Assembly (NCBI GenBank): GCA_910577995.1
Contig: CAJTND010000006.1
Location: forward strand, 1 to 55,926
Direction of reading: 5' to 3'
Length of the DNA stretch: 55,926 nt
Source of the DNA: an uncultured Christensenella sp.
Lineage (GTDB): Bacteria; Bacillota; Clostridia; Christensenellales; Pumilibacteraceae
In this document: piece by piece, positions 7,303 through 16,038 of the stretch
How positions within the stretch are numbered: the stretch's first letter is position 1
Layout of the letters: each line of letters begins with the position of its first letter
The notes under the pieces: model-generated
What the model saw: only the letters and a program-made list of their open reading frames with translations
Database searches by the model: none
Told to the model about the DNA's origin: nothing
Translations under genes and position numbers: made by a program

Positions 7303-7833
7303 TTACTCCTTGATTTCTTTTAATAAAGCGGCATACCACTCGATATTGAACTTCGTCAGATCGCGTCCGTAATGTGCCGTTTGCAGTTGATAACGGAATA
7401 TATCGTTATTTCGGTTTTCGACGGAGAGAGACTCGCCCTCCGCGCATATCCTCTCCAATTCCGAAAGAAGCTTTTTCAGCTCGGCGATATGCTTTTCTAT
7501 CGATACGATACGGGTCTCCTTTTCGGCAAGACCAAAAAAATAGATCTTAGAAAGCTCGGGATTTTTCGGCGCGCAACTGCCGATAGGCGCGTTCACCCAC
7601 TGCTCGAACCGCCTCTTGCCCTCGTCGGTTATGCTGTACAGCTTTTTGAGCCGACCGTTTTCTTCGACCTCGTCAACGCTTATACAACCGTTTTTAAGTA
7701 GCTTTTTTATAGCGGCTTGTATACTGCCGGTGCTACAACTGTACATCAGGTCAAGCCCCTCGTTGATACGCTTTCTCAACTGATATATAGTCCGCGCCCG
7801 AAGCAGCAACAAACCTAAGATTATATTATCCAC
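7303..7833 (-). CDS. PadR family transcriptional regulator
   Basis: 176 residues. The N-terminal winged helix is typical of PadR: ILGLLLLRARTIYQLRKRI, then SIQAAIKKLLKNGCI and a wing GRLKKLYSITDEGKRRF. The C-terminal half (about 90-176) is a helical dimerisation region with a leucine-rich coiled segment. The start is GTG (7831-7833), preceded by AGGAGAG. A perfect palindrome overlapping the -10 box suggests autorepression. It is co-transcribed with the downstream hydrolase; the effector is unknown. Confidence 0.9.
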   Translation of the reverse strand: MDNIILGLLLLRARTIYQLRKRINEGLDLMYSCSTGSIQAAIKKLLKNGCISVDEVEENGRLKKLYSITDEGKRRFEQWVNAPIGSCAPKNPELSKIYFFGLAEKETRIVSIEKHIAELKKLLSELERICAEGESLSVENRNNDIFRYQLQTAHYGRDLTKFNIEWYAALLKEIKE

Positions 7834-7847
7834 GCCGCTCTCCTATA

Positions 7848-7860
7848 TTACTAATAGTAA
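7848..7860. promoter_or_regulatory. PadR operator candidate
   Basis: Perfect 13-bp palindrome TTACTA-A-TAGTAA lying on the -10 box of the padR promoter and 15 nt from its start codon, well placed for repression. Confidence 0.65.
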
Positions 7861-7882
7861 CACTTTATTTCAATATAGTCAA
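7854..7882 (-). promoter_or_regulatory. padR-hydrolase operon promoter
   Basis: TTGACT (7877-7882), 17-nt spacer, TACTAT (7854-7859) on the minus strand; the -10 box is embedded in the palindromic operator. Confidence 0.75.
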
Positions 7883-8092
7883 CAAAAATAGTATTGATAT
7901 TCTATATAATAAGAGAAAGTATAGAGAAATATCAAATCGTAAAGTGATCGCATAAATACTCCTAACGTATACGACTATTACAAATACGCACTATCCTTAA
8001 ATATATTTGATATAATATTGCTATTAAATGTTTTGCATGTAAAAGACGGCTTTCGGTGTTGTGAGTGCAATACGACAAAGGAGACGGCGCGA

Positions 8093-8485
8093 GTGAAAAA
8101 AACGAATATACGTTTTGCGGAGCGGCTGAAAGAGCTGCGCGAAGCGGCAGGCGTATCCATGGCGGAACTCGCGCGCGCCATCGAGGTAAGCGACGCATCC
8201 ATTTGCAAATGGGAAAACGGCGTCGCCGAGCCGAAGATAAGTTATGTAGCCAAGCTCGAGGAATACTTCGACTGCTCGCTCGACTATATTATAGGCAAAG
8301 ACGAGCTGTGCGACGAGACCGCCGCCGTCGACGGCGAGCCGAGAGCGGAGCGCATTTCGCACGTCGCGGTGTCCGCCACGGAAAAAAGCGTGCTCGGCGA
8401 TTACAAAAAACTTCCGCCCGAGACCAAAGCGGCAATAGCCGAAACGCTCAATGCCCTGGCGCGGACTGAAAAACGCAACGACTGA
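8093..8485 (+). CDS. XRE family (HTH_3) regulator
   Basis: 130 residues from GTG at 8093, chosen because AAAGGAG ends 9 nt before it; an upstream in-frame ATG at 8018 adds 25 residues without family similarity. Residues about 5-60 form a classical lambda-repressor-type helix-turn-helix: FAERLKELREAAGVSMAELA, then SDASICKWENGVAEP and YVAKLEEYFDCSLDYIIG. The C-terminal half is acidic and unrecognised. A TATAAT-like -10 occurs at 8011-8016 without a clear -35. Targets unknown; no mobile-element genes nearby. Confidence 0.85.
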   Translation: MKKTNIRFAERLKELREAAGVSMAELARAIEVSDASICKWENGVAEPKISYVAKLEEYFDCSLDYIIGKDELCDETAAVDGEPRAERISHVAVSATEKSVLGDYKKLPPETKAAIAETLNALARTEKRND

Positions 8486-8590
8486 AAACATGTAGCGGCG
8501 CAACGGGTGTGGACGGCAAAGACGTTACTCGCGCACAGTCGTCACTTATCTTTAGATCGATACATTCTTTATTATGTAGCGGCAGACACA

Positions 8591-8617
8591 AAAAAAGACG
8601 CTTATTAAGCGTCTTTT
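8591..8617 (-). terminator. Terminator of tRNA-Leu
   Basis: A 12-bp stem (AAAAGACGCTTA with its complement) with a minimal loop, followed on the minus strand by a run of T. It is close enough to the plus-strand XRE gene that it may serve both directions. Confidence 0.8.
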
Positions 8618-8622
8618 CCCAT

Positions 8623-8707
8623 TGGTGCGGAGGACGAGACTTGAACTCGTACGGTGTTACCCACAGGCTCCTGAGACCTGCGCGTCTGCCAATTTCGCCA
8701 CCCCCGC
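8623..8707 (-). tRNA. tRNA-Leu (anticodon CAG)
   Basis: The minus strand folds as a type II tRNA: acceptor GCGGGGG paired with CCTCCGC, anticodon stem CAGGT/GCCTG around loop CTCAGGA (anticodon CAG), a long variable arm (TGGGTAACACC), T-arm CGAGTTCAAGTCTCG, and an encoded CCA end. The long variable arm and the anticodon both identify leucine. Confidence 0.95.
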
Positions 8708-8719
8708 GCGACCTCATAC

Positions 8720-8748
8720 ATTCTACTATACCCGCGGCGGTTTGTCAA
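8720..8748 (-). promoter_or_regulatory. tRNA-Leu promoter
   Basis: TTGACA (8743-8748), 17 nt, TAGAAT (8720-8725) on the minus strand, 13 nt before the mature tRNA 5' end. Confidence 0.75.
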
Positions 8749-8842
8749 GCGCGTTGCGGCGGTTTTTTGTATTTTAGTTATGCGCTCGGACTGCGGTTTT
8801 TGCCTATATCTTTATTATATATTGCGTCGTGCCTTGCGACGC

Positions 8843-8871
8843 TTGACAAAAGCGACGGTTTGTAGTATATT
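8843..8871 (+). promoter_or_regulatory. Promoter of the activase-purA operon
   Basis: TTGACA (8843-8848), 17-nt spacer, TATATT (8866-8871). The leader to the ATG is about 65 nt and contains a small GCGGC/GCCGC hairpin. Confidence 0.8.
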
Positions 8872-8942
8872 AACACGGTATCGGGCGGCGGCTCTGCCGC
8901 GACCGAACCGAACAAAAAATCAATTTTCGATTGGAAATACTT

Positions 8943-11900
8943 ATGTATAGAATAGGACTCGATATAGGCTCAACGACCGTTAAGACCGCCGTCCTCGACG
9001 CGGACGGCAAGCTTGTACACTCGAGCTATCAGCGGCACAATTCCGACGTGCGCGCGACGCTTTACACCGTGCTCAAAGGCTTGCTCGCCGAGTACGACGA
9101 GTTTTCCGTTACCGTCACGGGCTCGGGCGGGATTTCGGTATCCGAATGGCTCGGCATACCGTTTGTACAGGAAGTCATCGCGGGCGTAGAAGCGATAAAA
9201 CGCCTTATCCCCGAGACCGACGTGGCTATAGAGCTCGGCGGCGAGGACGCTAAGATAACATATCTGCACGACGGCATCGACCAGCGCATGAACGGGACTT
9301 GCGCGGGCGGTACGGGCGCGTTCATCGACCAGATGGCAATACTGCTCGATACCGACGCGTCGGGGCTCAACGAGCTCGCCAAGGACGCGACCATTATCTA
9401 CCCCATCGCGTCGCGGTGCGGCGTTTTTGCCAAGTCCGACATCCAGCCGCTCATCAACGACGGCGCGAAAAAATCGGATATCGCGGCGTCGGTTTTTCAG
9501 TCCGTAGTCAATCAGACTATATCGGGGCTTGCGTGCGGCAAGCCGATACGCGGCAACGTGGCGTTCCTCGGCGGACCGCTGCACTTTTTGAGCGAGCTCG
9601 GACAGCGGTTCATAGTGACGCTCCGTCCCGAAAAAGCGATATTCCCCGAAAACTCGCAGGTGTTCAACGCGATAGGCGCGGCGTACCGCTCGGAAAAGGT
9701 CTTTACCGCGCGCGAGCTTGCGGACAAGCTGGAAGCGGTCAAGGACGCGGACACCAAGGAAGTATCGCGGCTCGACGCGCTGTTCAACGACGAAAAGGAG
9801 CTGACGGAATTCCGACTTCGCCATAGCAAGGTCGCCATACCGTTCGCCGATATCAAGAAGCACCGCGGCGCGGCGTTCCTCGGTATTGACGCTGGCTCGA
9901 CCACGACCAAGGTCGCGCTCATCGACAAGGACGGCGGGCTTTTGTATTCCTGGTACGGCTCGAACTCGGGCGATCCGCTCTCCTCCGTCATCGACATAGT
10001 AAAAAACATCTACGACCTTTTGCCCGACGACGCATACATAGGCTACGGCACTATCACGGGCTACGGCGAAAGCCTCATAAAGACTGCGCTCGACCTCGAC
10101 AACGGCGAGATCGAGACGATGGCGCACCTCACCGCGTCCGACGCTATCCTGCCGGGTGTCGAGTTCCTGCTCGACATCGGCGGACAGGACATGAAGTGCC
10201 TGCGCATAAAAAACGGCGTAATAACCGACATCCTGCTCAACGAAGCCTGCTCGTCGGGCTGCGGCAGCTTTATCGAAACGTTCGCGCGCGCTATCGGCAT
10301 GAACGCCGAGCAGTTCGCCAAGGTCGGGCTCGGCTCTAAGTCGCCCGTCGACCTCGGCTCGCGTTGCACGGTGTTTATGAATTCGCGCGTCAAACAGGCG
10401 CAAAAGGAAGGCGCGTCCGTTGCTGATATATCCGCGGGGCTTGCGTATTCCGTCGTCAAGAACGCTTTGTTCAAGGTCATCAAGCTGCGCGACGCGCACG
10501 AGATGGGCGAAAAGATCATCGTTCAGGGCGGAACGTTCCTCAACGAATCGGTATTGCGCGCGTTCGAGAAAGTTTCGGGACGCGAAGTCGTCCGCCCCAA
10601 TCAGGCGGGACTGATGGGCGCCTACGGCGCGGCGCTTATAAGCCGCAACAACTGGACGGGCGGCAAGAGCACGATCAAGACCAAGGCGGAGCTCGAAAAA
10701 TTCCGCGTGATCAAGTCGTCGCGCCGCTGCGAAAAGTGCGGCAATCACTGTCTTTTGACAATATCCGAATTCGACGACGGGCGGACGTTCATATCCAACA
10801 ACCGTTGCGAACGCGGCGGCAATGCGCCCGAAAAGGCGGAGGAAAAGCCGCCCAATATGTTTGAGACCAAGTACAAGCGGCTGTTCGCGTACTATCGCCC
10901 GCTGCCCGAGGACAAAGCTCCGCGCGGCACGGTCGGCATACCGCGCGTGCTCAACCTGTACGAAAACTATCCGTTCTGGTTCACCTTCTTCACCGAGCTC
11001 GGGTATTCGGTCAAGCTGTCGCCGCGGTCGTCGCGCGACGTTTATTCCAAGGGCATCGAAACGATGCCGTCCGAATCGGTGTGCTATCCCGCTAAGATAG
11101 CGCACGGGCATATCCAATCGCTTATAGACAGCGGAGTAAAGTTCGTTTTCTATCCCTGCCTGCCTTACGAGCGGCAGGAAGATCCAAACGCGGACAACCA
11201 CTACAACTGCCCTGTCGTCGGGTCGTATCCCGAGGTCATACGCCAGAACATGCGCGACGAGTTCATCGCCAAGGGCGTAACGTTCGCCGCGCCGTTCCTG
11301 CCCTTCAACAACCCCGACCGCATGGCGAAACGGCTTTGCGAGGAGCTCAAAGGCATACCGTCGTCCAAGATACGCGCGGCAGTAAAAAAGGCTTACGCCG
11401 AGCAGGAAGCGTTCTGCGCCTGGTCGAGAGCAGAGGGCGAACGCATACTCAAACTGATAGAAGAAAAAGGCGGACACGGCATCGTGCTCGCGGGCAGACC
11501 GTACCACCTCGATCCCGAGATAAATCACGGCGTCGCGCAAATGATAAACTCTTACGGGTTCGCAGTGCTTACCGAAGATTCGGTCGCGCACCTGCACAAA
11601 GCGCCGCGCCCGTTGCGCGTCGTCGACCAGTGGACGTACCACTCGCGACTGTACAGCGCCGCCAACTACGTCAGGACGCGCGACGACCTCGATCTCGTTC
11701 AGCTAAACTCGTTCGGCTGCGGACTGGACGCAGTTACTACCGACCAAGTACAGGAGCTGCTCGAAGCGGCTAACAAGGTATATACCTTGCTCAAAATAGA
11801 CGAGGTGAGCAACCTCGGCGCGGCACGCATACGCATGCGCTCGCTTATGGCGGTAATCAAGGACCGCGAAGCGAAGCATATGACCGTCGCCGAGCCTGCG

Positions 11901-13295
11901 CCGCAGGTCAAGCGCGTAGTGTTCACCGAAGAAATGCGTAAGACGTACACCATACTCTCGCCGCAGATCTCGCCCTTTCATCTCAACCTCGTACAGCCTG
12001 CGTTCAACCGTTACGGTTATCGCGTGGAAGTCATGCCCGACAGCCGCGAGGCGGTCGCGACGGGGCTTAAATACGTCAATAACGACGCGTGCTATCCGAC
12101 GATAATCACTATCGGCGCGATAATGAACGCCCTGCTCTCGGGACGCTACGACCTCGACAAGACCGCCGTCATCATGACGCAGACGGGCGGAGGCTGTCGC
12201 GCCACCAACTACATAGCCATGATACGCCGCGCGCTCAAGAGCGCGAACATGTCGCAGATACCAGTCATTTCCATGTCGTTCAGCGGCATAGAAAAGAACC
12301 CCGGGTTCAAGATAACTCTGCCCATGCTGCGCTCGCTCGTCAATGCCGTGCTTTACGGCGACCTTCTGATGCGCTGTGTGTACAAAGTCCGCCCGTACGA
12401 AAAGAACGTCGGCGAGACAAACGTGCTGTACAAAGAATGGAACGACAGGCTGACCGCGGAGTTCGCCGCGGGCGACGTGCCCACCAAGAAGTACGCCGCG
12501 CGGATAGTCAAGGAGTTCGGCGCGATACCCACGCTCGACACAGTAAAGCCGCGCGTCGGTATCGTCGGCGAGATACTCGTCAAGTTCCACCCGCTCGCCA
12601 ATAACTACGTCATCGACCTCGTCGAGCGCGAAGGCGGCGAAGCGGTCGTTCCCGACTTTGTCGACTTCTTCCTCTACTCGTTCTACAACTCGACCATCAA
12701 GCACGACCTGCTCGACGGCAAGCTCAAGGGCAAGCTGATATCCGACGTAGGCATTTGGTACGTCGAACGCCTGCGCGCGCCGATAGTCGCAGCGCTGAAC
12801 GGCACCAAGTTCGGCACGCCGTCGCGCATAAACAGGCTCGCGGACAGCGCGGAGCGCGTCGTCGGTCTGGGTACTATGGTCGGCGAAGGCTGGTTCCTGA
12901 CCGCGGAAATGCTCGAACTTATCGAGGAAGGCGCGCCTAACATAATCTGCATGCAGCCCTTCGCGTGCCTGCCCAACCACGTCACGGGCAAGGGCGTTAT
13001 GAAGGAGCTGAAACGCCGCTATCCTCAAGCGAACATCGTCGCGGTCGACTACGACCCCGGCGCGAGCGAGGTCAACCAGGTAAACCGCATCAAGCTGATG
13101 ATGTCCGTCGCGATTGACAATCTCTCCTCGCCCGAGAACGGCAAGACCGTCAAGATAGACGTACCGACGGACAACGAGCACGCTTGCAGTGCGTGCAGAC
13201 CGTCCGCCGTCGGCGGGCACGCGTCGTGCGGCGGCGACTGTTGCGCCGACGAAGCTGCGGCGACCGACGACGATACGGCGGAAGAAAACAAATAA
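8943..13295 (+). CDS. Fused 2-hydroxyacyl-CoA dehydratase activase-related protein (double BcrAD/BadFG ATPase + DUF2229)
   Basis: 1450 residues from ATG 8943 (MYRIGLDIGSTT); an upstream TTG at 8931 is less likely. Two ASKHA-type ATPase modules occur in tandem. The first has GLDIGSTTVK, GGEDAK and CAGGTGAF (Cys120), then SRCGVF (Cys159); the 39-residue spacing equals that of the [4Fe-4S] ligands of HgdC. The second opens with LGIDAGSTTTK near residue 313 and has DIGGQDMK, CSSGCGSF and SRCTVF. A DUF2229-like region follows (VGIPRVLNLYENYPFW), then a segment with GGGCRATNY, and a Cys-rich tail (HACSACRP, CGGDCC). Family members use ATP to inject an electron into radical 2-hydroxyacyl-CoA dehydratases; in these long fusions the substrate is unknown. 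purA follows 40 nt downstream. Confidence 0.9.
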   Translation: MYRIGLDIGSTTVKTAVLDADGKLVHSSYQRHNSDVRATLYTVLKGLLAEYDEFSVTVTGSGGISVSEWLGIPFVQEVIAGVEAIKRLIPETDVAIELGGEDAKITYLHDGIDQRMNGTCAGGTGAFIDQMAILLDTDASGLNELAKDATIIYPIASRCGVFAKSDIQPLINDGAKKSDIAASVFQSVVNQTISGLACGKPIRGNVAFLGGPLHFLSELGQRFIVTLRPEKAIFPENSQVFNAIGAAYRSEKVFTARELADKLEAVKDADTKEVSRLDALFNDEKELTEFRLRHSKVAIPFADIKKHRGAAFLGIDAGSTTTKVALIDKDGGLLYSWYGSNSGDPLSSVIDIVKNIYDLLPDDAYIGYGTITGYGESLIKTALDLDNGEIETMAHLTASDAILPGVEFLLDIGGQDMKCLRIKNGVITDILLNEACSSGCGSFIETFARAIGMNAEQFAKVGLGSKSPVDLGSRCTVFMNSRVKQAQKEGASVADISAGLAYSVVKNALFKVIKLRDAHEMGEKIIVQGGTFLNESVLRAFEKVSGREVVRPNQAGLMGAYGAALISRNNWTGGKSTIKTKAELEKFRVIKSSRRCEKCGNHCLLTISEFDDGRTFISNNRCERGGNAPEKAEEKPPNMFETKYKRLFAYYRPLPEDKAPRGTVGIPRVLNLYENYPFWFTFFTELGYSVKLSPRSSRDVYSKGIETMPSESVCYPAKIAHGHIQSLIDSGVKFVFYPCLPYERQEDPNADNHYNCPVVGSYPEVIRQNMRDEFIAKGVTFAAPFLPFNNPDRMAKRLCEELKGIPSSKIRAAVKKAYAEQEAFCAWSRAEGERILKLIEEKGGHGIVLAGRPYHLDPEINHGVAQMINSYGFAVLTEDSVAHLHKAPRPLRVVDQWTYHSRLYSAANYVRTRDDLDLVQLNSFGCGLDAVTTDQVQELLEAANKVYTLLKIDEVSNLGAARIRMRSLMAVIKDREAKHMTVAEPAPQVKRVVFTEEMRKTYTILSPQISPFHLNLVQPAFNRYGYRVEVMPDSREAVATGLKYVNNDACYPTIITIGAIMNALLSGRYDLDKTAVIMTQTGGGCRATNYIAMIRRALKSANMSQIPVISMSFSGIEKNPGFKITLPMLRSLVNAVLYGDLLMRCVYKVRPYEKNVGETNVLYKEWNDRLTAEFAAGDVPTKKYAARIVKEFGAIPTLDTVKPRVGIVGEILVKFHPLANNYVIDLVEREGGEAVVPDFVDFFLYSFYNSTIKHDLLDGKLKGKLISDVGIWYVERLRAPIVAALNGTKFGTPSRINRLADSAERVVGLGTMVGEGWFLTAEMLELIEEGAPNIICMQPFACLPNHVTGKGVMKELKRRYPQANIVAVDYDPGASEVNQVNRIKLMMSVAIDNLSSPENGKTVKIDVPTDNEHACSACRPSAVGGHASCGGDCCADEAAATDDDTAEENK

Positions 13296-13335
13296 GTAAA
13301 TAAGCGACGCGGCAACGCGCGCTATTGGAGGCAAA

Positions 13336-14607
13336 ATGAATACGATAGCACTTATCGGCGCACAGTGGGGCGACGAGGGCAAAGGCAAGGTAATAGACAT
13401 ACTTGCGAGCACTGCGGATTATGTGGTCCGCGCGACGGGCGGCAGTAATGCCGGGCATACGGTCGTGAGCGGCGGCAAGACGTACAAGCTCCACCTGATA
13501 CCGAGCGGCATACTCTACCCCTCCGCCGTCAATATAATCGGCAACGGCGTCGTCGTCGATCCCAAAGTCGTGCTCGAAGAAATGTCCGAGCTCGAAGCGC
13601 AGGGCGTTTCCATGAAAAATCTGTCCATCGACCTGCGCGCGCACGTCGTCATGCCCTATCACAAAGAGCTCGACGAACTCGCCGAAGCCGCCAAGGGCGA
13701 TAACGCTATCGGCACTACCAAGCGCGGCATCGGTCCGTGCTATGCCGACAAGAGCGACCGTATCGGCATACGCATGATAGACCTCATTCAGCCCGAGGTG
13801 TTCGCGCGCAAGCTGAAAGAAAATCTCAAATTCAAGAACGATATCATAACCAAGGTGTACGGCGGCAAACCGCTCGACTACGCCGCGATACTCGACGAGT
13901 ACAACGGCTATGCGAAAAAGCTCCAACCGTTCACCTGCGATACGGGCGTTATGCTTTACGACGCTATCAAGTCGGGCAAGCGCGTGATATTCGAGGGCGC
14001 GCAGGGCACTCTTCTCGACCTCGACAGCGGAACGTATCCGTTTGTCACGAGCTCGCACCCGATAACGGGCGGCTTCTGCGCGGGCGCAGGTGTCGGACCT
14101 ACCGCTATCAAGGAATGTCTCGGCATCGCCAAATCGTACACGACGCGCGTCGGCGCGGGCCCGTTCCCGACCGAGCTTAACGACGGCGTAGGCAAGCACC
14201 TTTTGGAGGTCGGAAAAGAATTCGGCACGACGACGGGCAGAGCGCGGCGCTGCGGCTGGCTGGATGCTGTCATACTCCGTCTTGCGGTCAGGCTCAACGG
14301 TCTGACGTCGCTCGCCGTCAACAAGCTCGACACGCTCACAGGCTTGAAAAAACTCAAAATAGCGACCAAGTACATGCGCGACGGAAAAGAGGTGACGCAC
14401 TTCCCCGCCGACATCAGTCTTTTGGAGGGCTGCACGCCCGTCTACGAGGAGTTCGACGGATGGACTGAGGACATATCCGGTTGTAAGAAGTTCGAGGACC
14501 TGCCCAAAGCTGCGCAGGATTATATCAAAGCGATAGAACGTCTCGCCGAGTGCCGCGTATCGATGATAGGCGTCGGACCGGACCGCGAACAGCGCATCGA
14601 CCGCTGA
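13336..14607 (+). CDS. purA: Adenylosuccinate synthase
   Basis: 423 residues, normal length. The N-terminal GTP-binding loop and catalytic Asp are in GAQWGDEGKGK, followed by TGGSNAGHTV with the catalytic His. Other hallmarks are GTTKRGIGPCY, FEGAQGTLLDLDSGTYPFVTSS-type region, VGAGPFPTEL and TGRARRCGWLD. It converts IMP, aspartate and GTP to adenylosuccinate, the first committed AMP step. GGAGG lies 6 nt before the ATG. It is downstream of the activase gene with no terminator between, so probably co-transcribed; a bidirectional terminator follows. Confidence 0.98.
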   Translation: MNTIALIGAQWGDEGKGKVIDILASTADYVVRATGGSNAGHTVVSGGKTYKLHLIPSGILYPSAVNIIGNGVVVDPKVVLEEMSELEAQGVSMKNLSIDLRAHVVMPYHKELDELAEAAKGDNAIGTTKRGIGPCYADKSDRIGIRMIDLIQPEVFARKLKENLKFKNDIITKVYGGKPLDYAAILDEYNGYAKKLQPFTCDTGVMLYDAIKSGKRVIFEGAQGTLLDLDSGTYPFVTSSHPITGGFCAGAGVGPTAIKECLGIAKSYTTRVGAGPFPTELNDGVGKHLLEVGKEFGTTTGRARRCGWLDAVILRLAVRLNGLTSLAVNKLDTLTGLKKLKIATKYMRDGKEVTHFPADISLLEGCTPVYEEFDGWTEDISGCKKFEDLPKAAQDYIKAIERLAECRVSMIGVGPDREQRIDR

Positions 14608-14620
14608 AACACAAAACAAA

Positions 14621-14662
14621 CAAAAATCGCCGCCGTGCTATCCGTAACACGGCGGCGGTTTT
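14621..14662. terminator. Bidirectional terminator between purA and the TIR-like gene
   Basis: The 10-bp stem CGCCGCCGTG/CACGGCGGCG (14628-14637 with 14648-14657) is flanked by TTTT on the plus strand and by a T run on the minus strand, serving two convergent genes. Confidence 0.85.
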
Positions 14663-14691
14663 GTATTCTGTCGATCATAACATCGCGACAG

Positions 14692-16038
14692 TCATTTCTT
14701 GTCGGTAAGCTCCGACACGGCGTGCGCGATACTGTCGATATACTTATTGTGTTCCTTGTGTATCTTGGACTTGCGGAGATATTCCCTCAGCTCCTCCAAA
14801 AGGTCGGAAACATCGAATTTATCGAGTTCGAGCTCGTCGGCATACGAAAGATATTCGGTGATGCACAGATAGTATTCCATTTCGAGGTTTTCGATGATAT
14901 GCGAGTCGATCGAGCCGTATTCGAAGTTGCGTTTGAGCGCGACACGCTCGTTCTTAGTAAGGTTCAGCCATTTAAGCTCATCGCCCGTTTTGAGATGACG
15001 TTCCGCCAAAAACCTGTTGCGATAAACATATGCCTTGAACAGCGACAACAGCCCGACGTGGTCGTTATTCTCTCTTATCGGCGCGACAGCCTGCAATTTT
15101 TCGATATCTTCTACCGCGATATCCGACCACTGTATGACGCGGCGCATCGCCTGATCGCGGCGTTCTTCGCTTATCTCGGGATTGTGCGCCCAAAGATCGT
15201 AGACATAGCACAGCTGCTCGGATATGAACACGTCCGCCCACTCGTCGAATGTGCCCATATCGTCGTGGATGACCTCCGCTCTAAGCTCGTTATACCTATC
15301 CACGACTTTCCTGTAAATGCCGATGTCGATATACATATCGCCGCTTTCGGTCATCTTGATATTGTCGGTAAATTCCAAAAAGCTCATGGCGAGGTTGACG
15401 GCGACGGCGAGCTCGGGCGAAAATTCGTACTGATGCGCGTGCTTGAACTCGATTATCTCCCTGCATATCTTTTCGCAGTCGCCGAACATGTGCGCCGCCT
15501 GCATATAGAACAGGATATACTGCGCAAGCTCATAGTCCGAGCATTTCGAGCCCTTGTCGGAATAATGACATTTGAGAAAATCGTGAATGATATAGCGGTT
15601 GTCTATCAAGTACATCTTGTTGGTATTGACGGAAAGCTTTTGACGGTCTATAAAATACTTGATTATCCCGCCGACGAAATCTTCGTCCGATACCGCCTCC
15701 ACAAACGAATTGTCGAAGTCCGAGGGGAGCACTATCCGCTCGGTCGCGCGCTTGACGCAGTGCACTTTCGGCTGTCCGTACGACGCGAGCACGAACCCGA
15801 GCTCGAAAAACAAATTGTTGCTGACCGCGCCGTCGGAACGGTTTTGGAATATGATTATCGCTTGATTACAGCTCTTTATCTGCCTGATGACTGTATCGCC
15901 GACCGACGCAAAACTCGAGCTGTTGTCGGCGTTGCCGCCGATAAAGCATCTGTAATTGTATTTTGATTCGAGTTCCTTTTTGACCGCGACCGCTATATCG
16001 CTGCTTCCGCTCCAACCGATAAAGATATTGTCCTTCAT
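14692..16038 (-). CDS. TIR-like (PF10137-type) nucleotide-binding domain protein with helical C-terminus
   Basis: 448 residues. Residues about 1-120 match the TIR-like predicted nucleotide-binding domain found in CD-NTase-associated and other defence proteins: first strand NIFIGWSGSSD, VIRQIKSCNQAIIIFQNR, then NNLFFELGFVLASYG with E79 at the position of the NADase catalytic Glu, and LPSDFD at 105-110. Residues about 130-448 are alpha-helical, TPR-like in character, Cys- and Tyr-containing, and unrecognised. The ATG overlaps the stop of the CAT-like gene by 4 nt, so the two proteins are made together. In related proteins the TIR-like domain degrades or binds NAD+ after a trigger; that activity is inferred here. 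Confidence 0.75.
   Translation of the reverse strand: MKDNIFIGWSGSSDIAVAVKKELESKYNYRCFIGGNADNSSSFASVGDTVIRQIKSCNQAIIIFQNRSDGAVSNNLFFELGFVLASYGQPKVHCVKRATERIVLPSDFDNSFVEAVSDEDFVGGIIKYFIDRQKLSVNTNKMYLIDNRYIIHDFLKCHYSDKGSKCSDYELAQYILFYMQAAHMFGDCEKICREIIEFKHAHQYEFSPELAVAVNLAMSFLEFTDNIKMTESGDMYIDIGIYRKVVDRYNELRAEVIHDDMGTFDEWADVFISEQLCYVYDLWAHNPEISEERRDQAMRRVIQWSDIAVEDIEKLQAVAPIRENNDHVGLLSLFKAYVYRNRFLAERHLKTGDELKWLNLTKNERVALKRNFEYGSIDSHIIENLEMEYYLCITEYLSYADELELDKFDVSDLLEELREYLRKSKIHKEHNKYIDSIAHAVSELTDKK

Noticed and set aside
8970..11642. 890-residue open frame antisense to the activase gene
   Set aside because: It is a mirror of the GC-rich codon use of the sense gene; the product is Arg/Ala/Val-rich without domains, and the sense gene is clearly conserved.
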